Below, piece by piece: positions 40,301 to 48,805 of a DNA stretch of 64,000 nt; position 1 is the stretch's first letter, and the number at the start of each line of letters is the position of its first letter. Under the pieces are notes generated by a model. It was not told where the DNA came from, did no database searches, and saw only the letters and a list, made by a program, of their open reading frames with translations. This DNA is from Proteles cristata cristata (taxonomy: Eukaryota > Chordata > Mammalia > Carnivora > Hyaenidae): NCBI GenBank assembly GCA_017311185.1, contig JAESUZ010002608.1, positions 434,001-498,000 of the forward strand. Reading direction: 5' to 3'. The position numbers and the translations under genes are program-made.

Positions 40301-41343
40301 GGATATTCTTTTTTTTTTTTTTTAAAGTTTATTTACTTATTTTGAGAGAGACAGAGACAGAGCAAGCAGAGAAGGAGCAGAAAGAAGAAGAGCGAGAATC
40401 CAAAGCAAGCTGTTAGCAAGGAGCCCAACCCAGAGCTCAATCTAACGAACCATGAATTCGTGACCTGAGCTTAAACCAAGAGTCCATTGCTTAACCAACT
40501 AAGCCACCCAGGTGTCTCCAGACAAAGTATTCTAATTAAAAGAATTAACAAAGGTGTATGAGCTGAAAAATGGTGGACTTTTCCACGCTTTGGCAAGTGA
40601 TGTGGTCTAGCTGTTTAGGGGTATGCAATGGACATTAAGGCTAAAGAAGGTCAACTGGATTATGATATAGACGAACTTAAATATAAAGGAAGTTGAACTT
40701 GGAGGCTGTATGGGACCACTCAATGTTAATGTTCCTGTGTGTTTCTATAATTTTCTAAGCTAAAGAGAAATGAAATGTGATCAAAGCTACGCTTTTTGGT
40801 TAGGCCAGTTCTTTAGGAAGATTATTCTGGGATCAGTGTAGAGGGTTGATTGGAAGAAGGAGAAAGAAAATTACAGAAACCACTTGGCGTATTTAGACCA
40901 GGTGAGAAGTAATGAGAAAGTGGCAATGAGAATGGAAAATAGGTAACATGAGAGATGTTGAGGAAGTCCATTGCTCAAGCAGCAGAGGTCAAAAAATGTG
41001 TTCAAGTGTCTCTGTACCGATAGATTGATTCATCTCTCTAAAGAGTTCTTTCCCCCTTAAGATGTTTACTAGAATCAGGGGTCTGAAAACTTTTGGGATG
41101 TGGGAAAAAGGGGGGGCGAAGTAAAAGCATGGAATGTCTAAACACATATTTAATATATATAATGATATTTTTAAAAATTTCTGTTCTAATGTTTTTCTTT
41201 TTTGCTTCCCTTGTTTTAAATAACACTAGAAGTTAGAGCACCTGTTTTATGTCCTTATTTGTAGAATTTATGGTGCTTATTTCTTCCTTTAGGATACCAT
41301 TGAAGCTGAGCTTACAAAGAAAGTAAATATGATGGAACTGTGA
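28331..41343 (+). CDS. HAUS1: HAUS augmin-like complex subunit 1 (complete, 9 coding exons)
   Basis: A subunit of the eight-protein augmin (HAUS) complex, which binds existing spindle microtubules and recruits gamma-tubulin for branching nucleation. It acts at the spindle and centrosomes during mitosis. The nine exons join in frame to 278 codons plus stop, the human length. The product begins MEGQEEKAAQ, carries WLKKIFGDHPIPQYEVNP at residues 14-31, and is largely heptad-rich helix afterwards (long coiled coils about 120-200 and 205-278, rich in Lys, Glu and Leu), ending VNMMEL. All introns are GT-AG. The exon 5 donor (GTTTGT) is weaker than the rest. The gene diverges from ATP5F1A, and no second gene lies between them. 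I saw no disabling change. Confidence 0.99.
29119..29293 (+). CDS. HAUS1: HAUS1 exon 2
   Basis: Residues 11-68 plus the first base of Ala69. VAAWLKKIFGDHPIPQYEVN followed by TTEILHHLSERN is the most conserved N-terminal part. Donor GTAAG. Confidence 0.98.
30045..30260 (-). repeat. Feline SINE, TTAG subfamily, 12-bp TSD
   Basis: A reverse copy with TTTCTAGGAGAGAG, GCAGTCAGCACAGAGCCC and GACCTAAGCGAAAGTCGG. CAATTGCTTTTT flanks at 30,033-30,044 and 30,261-30,272. In HAUS1 intron 2. Confidence 0.95.
30886..31084 (-). repeat. Feline tRNA-Lys SINE
   Basis: A reverse copy, TTTTTATTTTTAGAGAGAAC to CAACTGAGCGACCTAAGCATGCCC, inserted within the antisense L1. Confidence 0.88.
31357..31569 (-). repeat. 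Feline SINE with perfect 12-bp TSD
   Basis: A reverse copy. TATTATGGCTAT at 31,345-31,356 and 31,570-31,581 restores the surrounding L1 sequence when the SINE is removed. Confidence 0.95.
32298..32516 (-). repeat. Feline tRNA-Lys SINE
   Basis: A reverse copy, TTTTTATTTATTTCTGAGAGAGAG to ACTGAGCCACCCAGGCGTCCC. GGAATTATCT flanks it. Confidence 0.92.
33287..33405 (-). repeat. Short older SINEC element with 14-bp TSD
   Basis: TTTTAAGTAATCTCTACACCCAACGTGAGGCTC...GCCAGACAGGCACC. CCTGGTCTGTTGAT is repeated at 33,273-33,286 and 33,406-33,419, an unusually intact duplication for this old type. Confidence 0.9.
33430..34510 (+). repeat. Old L1 3' part ending near HAUS1 exon 3
   Basis: TTGGACGCTGCCTCATACTATATCAAAGAATTAACTCAAAATC, GTTGGTGAAGATATGGAGAAATTG and GAATTGTACACTATAGGTGAG are typical L1 ORF2-end and 3'UTR phrases. 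Its end is about 40 bp from the exon 3 acceptor. Confidence 0.8.
34548..34683 (+). CDS. HAUS1: HAUS1 exon 3
   Basis: Residues 70-113 with split codons Ala69 and Ser114 (LLMGSVNFSPANLSDAGSRY). The acceptor TTATCTTTTCAG lies about 40 bp after the end of an old L1 insertion. Confidence 0.98.
35095..35215 (+). repeat. MIR fragment
   Basis: GGAACCTAAGCTCAGGAGTGG...TGACTTTGGGAGTCAAACCCAGTCTGACTCC matches the 3' half of MIR. HAUS1 intron 3. Confidence 0.65.
35370..35700. repeat. L2-type LINE 3' remnant
   Basis: ATGCTAGGCATATAGCC..GGCAGTGGGGAACCAGAGCTGAATAGG then GGGCTTTCCAGGCAATGGGAACAGCATATAAAAA are LINE-2 3'-region phrases. Confidence 0.6.
35706..35922 (+). repeat. Feline tRNA-Lys SINE
   Basis: AGGAGTGCCTAGGTGGCTCAG head and AAAATAAACATTAAAAAATTT tail. 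TGCATAGAGG lies on both sides. HAUS1 intron 3. Confidence 0.92.
36051..36185 (+). CDS. HAUS1: HAUS1 exon 4
   Basis: Residues 115-158 with split Ser114 and Glu159 (FIPAVNDLTSDLFRTKSKNE, then a Lys/Glu/Leu-rich coiled coil). Donor GTAAGT. Confidence 0.98.
36421..36648 (+). repeat. Feline tRNA-Lys SINE
   Basis: GGGGCACCTGGGTGACTCAG head. CCTGGGTTTT flanks at 36,411-36,420 and about 36,654-36,663. HAUS1 intron 4. Confidence 0.93.
37187..37310 (+). CDS. HAUS1: HAUS1 exon 5
   Basis: Completes Glu159, then residues 160-200 (DLKKAELHLSTERAKVDN and further coiled coil). The donor is GAG|GTTTGT, a non-optimal site with T at intron positions 3 and 4. Confidence 0.97.
37340..37540 (+). repeat. MIR element just after HAUS1 exon 5
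   Basis: CTCACAACTAGGCAGTATTCTTACC...AACTTACCCAAGGTCACAGAGCTGCTTAACAG is a fairly complete MIR in the first 230 bp of intron 5. Confidence 0.8.
37710..37775 (+). CDS. HAUS1: HAUS1 exon 6
   Basis: Residues 201-222, 22 codons in phase 0 (EQLSARGMDASLSHQSLVAL then SE). Acceptor TAATTATAG, donor GTGAGC. Confidence 0.98.
38228..38416 (-). repeat. Feline tRNA-Lys SINE
   Basis: A reverse copy, TTTACTTGTTTTTGAGAGACAGAG to GAGCCACCCAGGCGCCCC, with part of the A-box side deleted. HAUS1 intron 6. Confidence 0.9.
38455..38680 (-). repeat. Feline tRNA-Lys SINE
   Basis: A reverse copy preceded by (TTTA)n at 38,430-38,460, ending GACTGAGCCACCCAGGCGCCC. HAUS1 intron 6. Confidence 0.92.
38840..39064 (-). 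repeat. Feline tRNA-Lys SINE
   Basis: A reverse copy, AAGATTTATTTTGAGAGAGAC to CTGACTGAGCCACCCAGGCACCCC. First of three adjoining reverse SINEs. Confidence 0.92.
39080..39311 (-). repeat. Feline SINE nested in an older SINE
   Basis: A reverse copy flanked by TAGAGATTTTATTTTA and TAGAGATTTTATTTTT. The right flank is the tail of the short older SINE that follows. Confidence 0.92.
39312..39416 (-). repeat. Short older SINEC element
   Basis: GATTTTATTTTTAAGTCCTCTCTACACTCACTGTGGGG...ACTGAGCCAGCAGGTGCCC, reversed. It was split from its tail by the SINE on its left. Confidence 0.82.
39672..39743 (+). CDS. HAUS1: HAUS1 exon 7
   Basis: Residues 223-246, 24 codons (KLAELKQQTIPLKKKLESYL then DLMP). 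Acceptor TTCCACCCCCAG, donor GTAATT. Confidence 0.98.
39985..40032 (+). CDS. HAUS1: HAUS1 exon 8
   Basis: Residues 247-262, a 48-nt exon (NPSLAQVKIEEAKREL). Donor GTAAGT. Confidence 0.98.
40309..40518 (-). repeat. Feline tRNA-Lys SINE
   Basis: A reverse copy, AAAGTTTATTTACTTATTTTGAGAGAGAC to AACTAAGCCACCCAGGTGTC, flanked by diverged AGACAGGATATTCT and AGACAAAGTATTCT. HAUS1 intron 8. Confidence 0.9.
41293..41343 (+). CDS. HAUS1: HAUS1 exon 9 (C-terminus and stop)
   Basis: Residues 263-278 (DTIEAELTKKVNMMEL) and TGA at 41,341-41,343. Acceptor TTCTTCCTTTAG. No canonical AATAAA was seen in the next few hundred bases, so the 3' end of the message is unknown. Confidence 0.98.
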   Translation, partial: DTIEAELTKKVNMMEL

Positions 41344-41789
41344 CCTGGGTCCAGTAAGCTTCATCTTCCCTAACAGAGTAAATTGAATAGGACTTGAAAC
41401 AATTGTCCTTAATAGTTTAACTCCTGTGTTCTTGGATGCGATAATAATGTCGCTGTTGATGGAACAGTGGTTTCTGGTTGTGTATTGCATTTTTGTGCCC
41501 ACGTACACAGTTTTCATATCACAAAGCGTTGTGGGATTTCTATGTTGCTGACAGTTAAGTGTCCCTCACCGGGTCTCTTTGGTGAACATTATGACAGTTG
41601 TCACGCAGTCACTCATGAGGCCAGCTAGGTAAAGAGTTCTGTAACGCAGTTACTTTTCTCCCTCCTCCTCCCACTAGGATTTTGCTGCCATTCCTTGTGA
41701 TCTGACCTGCTTGCCTTCAGTTGTTAATATATGCAGGAATTTAGTTTATGAAAGGGACTACTACCTTTTAAATCAGTAGTGGAGAGATA

Positions 41790-42470
41790 GATAATTCAAC
41801 CCTTGGTGCTATATCCTTACTTCATGCCTTACATCAAGATAATCCCAAGGATCAAAGATTTAAATGTTAAAAAAAAAAAGATAGTAAGAGAAACTGGGGA
41901 GAAGATTTAATGTTTTGACTTTTAAATAATTATCGGGTCAGTAACAGAGGACCCAAATCCAGGAGCTATAAATGAAATGATAGAAATATTTGAAAATTTG
42001 GATTAAAAATTCCTACATGACAAAATCTTTCATAAGTAAAATCAAAGGCCATTACAATTGTGGTATAGGGAGAAAGAAGAAATGTTGCATTGTGTTCCTT
42101 TTTGTACTTTGAAAAATTTTGTACTATGTGATTAAGAAACAACCAGTTTAATTTTTAAAAAAGAAAAAAATGAAACAATGAGGGGTTTTTTTTTGCAATC
42201 AGTTTTTTTAAAGATTAGCTATATGACCTTAAAAATGTCCTCCTCCTTTCCCACAAATATGTGGAAATGCAAAATACTAAAGATACTATATTTCCTTTTT
42301 TGAAAACTGTCCATATTATTTAGCCATGTAGGTATACTGATGTTGTCTTTATCTTAACAATTTATAGGAGCCCCTTGTGTATTAGCTAAGTTAATCTTTT
42401 GTGATTTGCATTGTAAATATTTTTCCCAAGTTTGTCATTTGTCTTTTGACTTAATTCCAGTGTTTTTGGT
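41790..42470. repeat. LINE-like remnant 3' of HAUS1
   Basis: CCTTACATCAAGATAATCCCAAGGATCAAAGATTTAAATG and TTGTAAATATTTTTCCCAAGTTTGTCATTTGTCTTTTGAC resemble separate parts of old L1 elements. Boundaries and orientation are uncertain. Confidence 0.5.
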
Positions 42471-42479
42471 AAGGCAGCT

Positions 42480-43010
42480 TGTATTGATTGTGGAAATGAT
42501 AATCCCTCCTATCCCTGGGCACTCACCCTTTGTGTGGTGACTCTGCTACTTCTCCCATCCAGAGATGAAGTCTGTATCTCCACCGCTTCTATTGCCTTGG
42601 CCTTGTGATTTGTTTTAGACAATTAGACAACAGCAAATATAACAGAAGCAGAGGATTAAAAACTGTGTGTTAGAGCTTGCCCTGTCTTGTGGCTCTGGAA
42701 TTCTGAAACCACTGTGTAAAGAAGGTTGAACTGTTGGAGGATGAAAAACTACATGGATGAGAAACAAGTGATTCCAGCCAAGCCCCGCCCGCACCCAAGA
42801 CCAAGCCAGCTGCCAACTGCCAACTATCTGAATGGGGTCTTGGACTGTCTAGCCCCAGTCAAGCCACCAGCAGGCTACAGAGATCAACCTGGCTTGGGCC
42901 AGAAGCCCACGCAGTCAACCAAAAGTATCATAAGAAATAATAAATGATTATTATTTGAAGCTTATTTTGAGTTTTGGGCTGATTGTTAGCTACAGTAGCT
43001 AATTGATAAA
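42480..43010 (+). repeat. MLT1/MaLR-like LTR
   Basis: TTGGCCTTGTGATTTGTTTTAGACAATTAGACAACAGC, GGAGGATGAAAAACTACATGGA and AATAATAAATGATTATTATTTGAAGC...AGCTAATTGATA follow the layout of old MaLR LTRs, with a polyadenylation region near the end. The subfamily is not assignable by eye. Confidence 0.55.
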
Positions 43011-43117
43011 AGTAGCTTGTGAAATTAATGTTCAAAGTAAAAGGAGAGTAAAAATATGCACTGTAAGAATCAAAGAAACTTTGGAGCAGCATAATTTTAT
43101 TAAGCAGTAATTACATT

Positions 43118-43294
43118 ATTATTTTAATTTTTTTAAATATTTATTTTTGAGAGAGATAGAGAGCACAAGCATGGGAGGGACAGAGAGAGAGGGAGACACA
43201 AAATCCAAAGCAGGCTTCAGGTTTTGAGCTGTCAGCACAGATCATGACCTGAGCCAAAGTTGGATACTTAACTGACTGAGCCACCCAGATGCCC
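43118..43294 (-). repeat. Feline tRNA-Lys SINE
   Basis: A reverse copy, AATATTTATTTTTGAGAGAGATAG to GACTGAGCCACCCAGATGCCCC, with the B-box region deleted. CAGTAATTACATTA (left) and CAGTAATTATATTA (right of the next SINE) bracket the pair. Confidence 0.9.
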
Positions 43295-43507
43295 CTAACT
43301 GTTTTGTTAATGTTTATTTATTTTTGAGAGAGAAAGGGAGACAGAGTGTGAGCAGGGGAGACACAGAGAGAGGGGGAGACACAGAATCTGAAGCAGGCTC
43401 TGAGCTGTCAGCACAGAGCCCAACATGGGGCTCGAACTCAAAAACCGTGAGATCATGACCTGAACTGAAGTTGGATGCTTAAAACAACTGAGCCACCGAG
43501 GCACCCC
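43295..43507 (-). repeat. Feline tRNA-Lys SINE
   Basis: A reverse copy, GTTAATGTTTATTTATTTTTGAGAG to CAACTGAGCCACCGAGGCACCCC. It abuts the previous SINE inside one shared outer duplication. Confidence 0.9.
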
Positions 43508-43598
43508 TAACAGTAATTATATTAAATATAAGTGAGAAAAATGTTCTAGTTAAAAGATAAAGATCAAAAGAAGAGGTTTTAAGAAAAATTTCTAAGTG

Positions 43599-43816
43599 GG
43601 GTGCCTGGGTGGCTTAGTCGGTTAAGCGTCCAACTTTCGCTTAGGTCATGATCGCGGTTGTGGGTTCAGGCCCCGCGTCGGGCTCTGTGCTGACTGCCAG
43701 CTCAGAGCCTGGAGCCTATTTCAGAGTTTGTATCTCCCTCTCTCTCTGACCCTCCCCTGCTCACGCTGTCTCTCTCTCACTCCTAGAAATTAAAAAAAAA
43801 AAAAAAAAAAAAAAAA
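43599..43816 (+). repeat. Feline SINE, TTAG subfamily
   Basis: GGGGTGCCTGGGTGGCTTAGTCGG, AACTTTCGCTTAGG, GACTGCCAGCTCAG and CCTAGAAATT with an uninterrupted poly-A of about 26. TTCTAAGTG flanks it. Confidence 0.94.
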
Positions 43817-44045
43817 CTTCTAAGTGTATGCTATACGTGAGAGAACTTTCGATCCATAAGAACAGTACACTACATACTTCTCAGTAAATGATAGAACAGG
43901 CAGAAAGACATTAGCAAGTATACAGAGTGTTTAAACAACACGATTTACAACTTGATCCATTGGACATATGCAGAATCCTATACTTGACTGCCACAGGATA
44001 CATGTTCTTTGTAGGTGCACCCAGAAAACTTACAACAGTTATTCA

Positions 44046-44147
44046 GGGGCTCCTTCTGGCTCAGTTGGTAGAACATATGACTCCTGAGCTCAGAGTCATG
44101 AGTTCAAACTTGGAGATTGGGCATGGAGCTTACCTAAAAAAAAAATT
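44046..44147 (+). repeat. Short older SINEC element
   Basis: GGGGCTCCTTCTGGCTCAGTTGG...GATTGGGCATGGAGCTTACCTAAAAAAAAA. Confidence 0.82.
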
Positions 44148-44312
44148 GTCCCAACAGTGGGCAGTAAAGGAAATCTCAACCACTACAAAAGCACTGAAAT
44201 CCTATGTAGCATGTTCTCTCATCACAATGCAATTAGATAAAAATAAGTAACTAAGAAGTCGTGAAGTCGTATGTTTGGAATTTAAGAAAAACATTCTAAA
44301 TAACCTATCCAT

Positions 44313-44522
44313 TGGGGCACCTGGGTGGTTCAGTCGGTTAGCATCCGACTTCGGCTCAGGTCATGATCTCACGGTTCATGGGTTCGAGCCCTGCGTCGGG
44401 CTCTGTGTTGACAGCTAGCTCAGAGCCTGAAGCCTGCTTCAGATTCTGTGTCTTCCCCTCTCTCTGACCCTCCCCTGCTCACACTGTCTCTCTTTCTCAG
44501 AAATAAATAAAACATTTAAAAA
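44313..44522 (+). repeat. Feline tRNA-Lys SINE
   Basis: GGGGCACCTGGGTGGTTCAGTCGG head, GGGTTCGAGCCCTGCGTC B-box and a CAGAAATAAATAAAACATT tail. Confidence 0.93.
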
Positions 44523-44820
44523 TTTATGCATCGAACAATAATATGAATTAGAAAATGTTTTGAACTGAGCAATAATGAAAACTCTATAATCAGAACACGG
44601 ATTTCTGCTTTTGACCCAGGTAGAGAAAAGTGATCAGATTGACTGCCTTGCTTTACACAGGAAAACAAACAAACAATAAGAAACGATAGTCTTCAGATAT
44701 TGAACAGCAAGGAAGCACAGGACATTCATTCCTAAGACAAGAGAAAAAAACAAGGTGAGTCCTGTGATCACCCCAGCTTACTACATGGAGACAGATAAAA
44801 CTGGCTAACTTTTGTGTTTT

Positions 44821-44956
44821 GGGGCACCTGGGTGGCTCAATCGATTGAACATCTGATTCTTGATTTTAGTTCAGGTCATGATGCCAGGGTCAAGGGATCG
44901 AGCCCCATGTAAGGCTCCATGCTAGGCCTAGAGCCTGCTTAAGATTTTCTCTTTTC
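44821..44956 (+). repeat. Feline SINE joined to an L1 3' end
   Basis: GGGGCACCTGGGTGGCTCAATCG head and body up to TTAAGATTTTCTCTTTT. The expected A tail is replaced directly by L1 3'UTR sequence. Confidence 0.85.
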
Positions 44957-45165
44957 CTGGTGGCAGGTGGGGGTGGAAATGGATGATGGGCATTGAGATG
45001 GGCACTTGTTGGGATGGGTACTGGGTATTCTATGCAAGTGATGAATCATGGGAATCTACTCCTGAAACCAAGAGCACACTGTACACACTGTATGTTAGCT
45101 AACTTGACAGTAAATTGTATTTAGAAGAAAAATAAATAAGCAGTAGGTGAATCTGGAAAAAAAAA
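44957..45165 (+). repeat. L1 3'UTR fragment
   Basis: GATGGGCACTTGTTGGGATGGGTACTGGGTATTCTATGCAAG..CTACTCCTGAAACCAAG..GTATGTTAGCTAACTTG is the carnivore L1 3' end, older than the copies at 6,010 and 8,185. Confidence 0.85.
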
Positions 45166-45238
45166 AGTTGTGTATATAATTACAATTTTGTGAAAACATT
45201 TACTGTGGCTTAACTTTTCATCAAGACTACAGAATGTA

Positions 45239-45440
45239 GGGGCACCTGAGTGGCTCAGTCGGTTAAGCGTCTGACTTCAGCTCAGGTCATGATCTCACAG
45301 TTTGTGAGTTCAAGCCCCGCATTGGGCTCTTTGCTGACAGCCTGCTTCAGATTCTGTGTCTCCCTCTCTCTCTGACCTTCCCCTGCTCATGCTGTCTCTC
45401 TCTCTCAAAAATAAATAAAACATTTAAAAAATTTTTTAAA
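45239..45440 (+). repeat. Feline SINE with perfect 16-bp TSD
   Basis: GGGGCACCTGAGTGGCTCAGTCGG head to AAAATAAATAAAACATTT. AAGACTACAGAATGTA is repeated at 45,223-45,238 and 45,441-45,456. Confidence 0.95.
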
Positions 45441-45656
45441 AAGACTACAGAATGTAATAAACTCTCAGTTTATTTTGTGCAAGAACTTCTGTTACAAAAA
45501 GATGATGAATGAAGGTCTAAAAAAAAACATTGCCTCTTTCTGCCGCTCATATTCTCTCCCCCCACCCCTGTAAAACAAAAAAATAAATAAGAAAGAACTT
45601 GATCTTCAAAAGAAAATTCTGTGTTTCAAAAGATACCATTAAGAAAGTAAATATGA

Positions 45657-45768
45657 GTGCTTGGCTGGCTCAGTTGGTGGAGCCTGCAACTTTTGATATT
45701 AGAGTTATAAGTTTGAGCCCCATGTTGGCTGTAAAGATTACTTAAAAATAAAATATTTTTTTAAAAAA
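45657..45768 (+). repeat. Short older SINEC element
   Basis: GTGCTTGGCTGGCTCAGTTGGTGGAG...AAAGATTACTTAAAAATAAAAT. Confidence 0.85.
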
Positions 45769-45876
45769 GTGATATAGACAATCTGCACAGTGGGGGGAAA
45801 TATTTGCACATCATATATCTGATAAGGTACTTGAATCCAGAATCTGTAGAAGCTATTACAACTCAATAATAAAAGG

Positions 45877-46086
45877 TGGGACGCCTGGGTGGCTTAGTCG
45901 GTTGAGCATCTGACTCGACTTCAGCTCCAGTCATGATCTCACAGTTCATGACTTCATGTCCCTCGTTGGGCTCTGCCCTGACAGTGCAGAGCCTGGTTGA
46001 GGTTTTCTCTCTCTCCCTCACTCTCTACTACTCCCCTATGCTTTCTCTCTCTCTCTCTCAAAATAAATAAATGGACTTAAAAAAAT
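45877..46086 (+). repeat. Feline tRNA-Lys SINE
   Basis: GGGACGCCTGGGTGGCTTAGTCGG head with a GACTCGACTTCAGCTCC insertion-type variant, and a CAAAATAAATAAATGG tail. Confidence 0.9.
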
Positions 46087-46097
46087 AAAAGGCAAAA

Positions 46098-47125
46098 AAT
46101 CCAATTTAAAAAATGAGTAACCTATTTGAATTGACATTTCTCCAGTGAAGATGTACAAATGCCCAAATTAGCACATGAAAAGATGCTTGACATCATTAGT
46201 TATGGGGGAAATAAAAATCAAAACCACAGTAAGCTATACTATCTCTTGCTCATTAAGCTGGCTAGGATAAAAAGTTACAAGTGTTGGTGAAGATGTGGAC
46301 AAATTGGAACCCTCCTACACTAATGGTAGGAAGAAAATGGTACAGTCGTTTCAGAAATCGGTTTGGCAGGGTCTCAAATGATTAAATATAAAGCTACTAT
46401 ACAACCCAGAAATTCAACTCCTAAGTATATACCCAAAAGAAATGAGAACATATGTTCACACAAAAGCTTATACATGAATGTTTGTATAAACATTATTCAT
46501 AACAACCCAAATGCCCACCAACTGATGAGTGGACAAACAAAATATGTTATATCCTTACAATGGTACATTATACAGCCACAAAAAGGAATGAAATACCAAT
46601 ACATGCTACACCATGGATGACCCTTGAAAGCATTGTGGTAACTGAAAGAAGACAGTCACAAAAGACCACATGTAATAGGATTCTATTCATATGAAATGTC
46701 CAGGGATAGAAAGTAAATTGATGGTGCTTAGAGCTGGCAGGATGAGAGACATGGGGTGATAGATAGCTAAGGGTACAGTGTGCCTTTTGAGGTAATGGTT
46801 GCACATATCTGTGAATATATGGTGAAATATATGGTGAAATAGATATATGGTGAAAACCATTGAAGTACATACTTTTTTTTTTTAAGTTTATTTTTGAGAG
46901 AGAATGAGTGCAAGCAGGGGAAAGGCAAAGAAAAGGGGACAGAAGATCTGAAGCGGTCCCTGCACTGATAGCCGCAAGCCCAATGTGGGGCTCGAATTCA
47001 TGAACTGTGAGATCATGACCTGCGCCAAAGTCAGATACTCAAGGTGCCACACAGGCACCCCCAATTATATACTTTAAATGGGTGAATTGTATGGTATGTG
47101 AATAATATCTCAATAAAGTTGTTGA
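46098..47125 (+). repeat. Old L1 3' part with SINE insertion
   Basis: GATGTACAAATGCCC, GTGTTGGTGAAGATGTGGACAAATTGGAACCC and ATACTTTAAATGGGTGAATTGTATGGTATGTGAAT..CAATAAAG are L1 ORF2-end and 3'UTR phrases. A reverse SINE sits at 46,874-47,060. Confidence 0.85.
46874..47060 (-). repeat. Feline tRNA-Lys SINE
   Basis: A reverse copy, TTTTTTTTAAGTTTATTTTTGAGAGAG to AAGGTGCCACACAGGCACCCCC, inserted in the L1. Confidence 0.88.
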
Positions 47126-47499
47126 AGAAAAGGTGTGCAGATTAAAGAGGAAGAAGCAGAGCTGTTTCTATTGTGGATGAAGTAGTGAAGTGAGCATCCA
47201 TCCCTGGAAGTGGATGTGTGGTGTGGGCAAGCAGGTTCCCAGAGCAGCCCAGAATTAAACTTTTGTTCTAATCCCATTTCCAGGTCTCTAGCCTGCATAT
47301 TTTCTGGAAACATCAAATATACCCATATAGATGTGGGTTGGGGGACAGTATGTGAGCCTCTGTTTTTTGTCTCTAATTCTGACCCTTGGACTTCATGTCT
47401 ATCTATAGAGAACCACTGCTGCACCCCTAAATACCCCCCTAAATTGATCTCTTAAATACAGAGACCTGCTTAGATAATCACAGTGAAATGATCAAATTC

Positions 47500-47827
47500 A
47501 GAAATTTTAACATTGATAAAACATTACTATCTAATACTTGGTACAGACTCAAATTTCTCCAGTTGTCTGAATAACATGCCTCATGGGTAAGGGGATGGGT
47601 GAAATAGATAAAGGGGATTAAGAGATACAAACTTCCAGTTACAAAATAAATAAGGCACAGAGGTGCAAAGTGCAGCATAAGGAATATAATCAATACGATT
47701 GTAAAAATGTTTGATGACAGATGATGACTGACTGCACTTACCTGTGAGCACCGAATAATGTATAGAACTGTTGAATCATTATGTTTTACACCTGAAATTA
47801 ATATAATAACACTTAATTATTCTTCAG
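47500..47827 (+). repeat. L1 3'UTR-type remnant
   Basis: GGGGATTAAGAGATACAAACTTCCAGTTACAAAATAAATAAG and ATTATGTTTTACACCTGAAATTAATATAATA match the old L1 3'UTR pattern. Confidence 0.75.
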
Positions 47828-48013
47828 TTTTTATTTTTTTTAAGTTATTTGTTTTGAGAGAGGGAGCGGCAGAGAGAGGAAGAGAGAGAATCCCAGACTC
47901 TGTGCTGTCAGCGCAGAGCCCAATGCAGGGCTCAAACTCATGAACTGCAAGATCATGACCTGAGCCAAAATCGAGTTGGACACTTAGCTGAGTGAGCCAG
48001 CTGGGCGCCCCTA
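47828..48013 (-). repeat. Feline tRNA-Lys SINE
   Basis: A reverse copy, TTTTTTAAGTTATTTGTTTTGAGAGAGG to GTGAGCCAGCTGGGCGCCCC. Confidence 0.9.
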
Positions 48014-48035
48014 CACTCCAGCTTTTTAAAATGCA

Positions 48036-48145
48036 GGATGCTCAGTGGCTGGCTCAGTCAGTGGAAACTGTGACTCTTGATCTCAGGTTTCTAAGTTCAA
48101 GCCCCACGTTGGGTGTAGAGATTACTTGAAAATAATGTCTTTTCA
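48036..48145 (+). repeat. Short older SINEC element
   Basis: GATGCTCAGTGGCTGGCTCAG...CACGTTGGGTGTAGAGATTACTTGAAAATAATGTC. Confidence 0.85.
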
Positions 48146-48185
48146 AAAACTGTGGGATGCTCAGGTGGATAAAATATTTACCAAA

Positions 48186-48206
48186 TAATAATAATAATAA
48201 TAATGT
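48186..48206 (+). repeat. (AAT)n microsatellite
   Basis: About seven AAT units. Confidence 0.9.
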
Positions 48207-48268
48207 GCTTCGTAACAGTTATTTTTTTGATCTAAGATCATATACATTGTGTGCAGTTGTCTCTTTCT

Positions 48269-48500
48269 TTTTTTTTTTTTTTAATTTTTTTTAATGTTTT
48301 ATTTATTTCTAGGAGAGAGAGAGAGACAGCATGAGCAGGGGAGGGTCAGAGAGAGAGGGAGTCACAGACTCTGAAACAGGCTCCAGGCTCTGAGCTGGCA
48401 GTCAGCACAGAGCCCGACGCGGGGCTCGAACCCACGAACCGCGAGATCATGACCTAAGCGAAAGTCGGACGCTTAACCGACTAAGCCACCCAGGCGCCCC
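48269..48500 (-). repeat. Feline SINE, TTAG subfamily, perfect 17-bp TSD
   Basis: A reverse copy with TTTCTAGGAGAGAG, TGGCAGTCAGCACAG, GCGAGATCATGACCTAAGCG and CGACTAAGCCACCCAGGCGCC. TGCAGTTGTCTCTTTCT is repeated at 48,252-48,268 and 48,501-48,517. Probably a recent insertion. Confidence 0.96.
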
Positions 48501-48552
48501 TGCAGTTGTCTCTTTCTGAAGCCAGCTTTTGATACCTGGTTTTGACCATTTT

Positions 48553-48582
48553 GTGCTCGCTTCAGCAGCACATATACTGAAA
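48553..48582 (+). pseudogene. 30-nt U6 snRNA 5'-end retro-fragment
   Basis: GTGCTCGCTTCAGCAGCACA then TATACTGAAA equals the first 30 nt of U6 snRNA with about two differences (CGG to CAG, CTAAAA to CTGAAA). It is bounded by a perfect 12-bp direct repeat, TTGACCATTTTG, at 48,542-48,553 and 48,583-48,594; the first G is shared with the left repeat. There is no A tail and nothing of U6 beyond its 5' stem-loop, so it cannot be a functional snRNA. Confidence 0.85.
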
Positions 48583-48805
48583 TTGACCATTTTGCTTGTA
48601 CTGCTTCATTAGACCCCCATTTCTGTGGATCTCGCTCCCCCTAACTTCAGCTGTCCCAGCGAGGCGAGCCAGGGTGGCACAAACCAAGGGACCATACTGA
48701 GGGCCAAGCCGTGAAGAGTCACTGTGCTTTGCCTCACATTCCTCACTGTGGGAAGGGCAGCACGGGCAGTAGATTTGCCTTTGCTTTACTAAATTAAGAA
48801 ATCAC

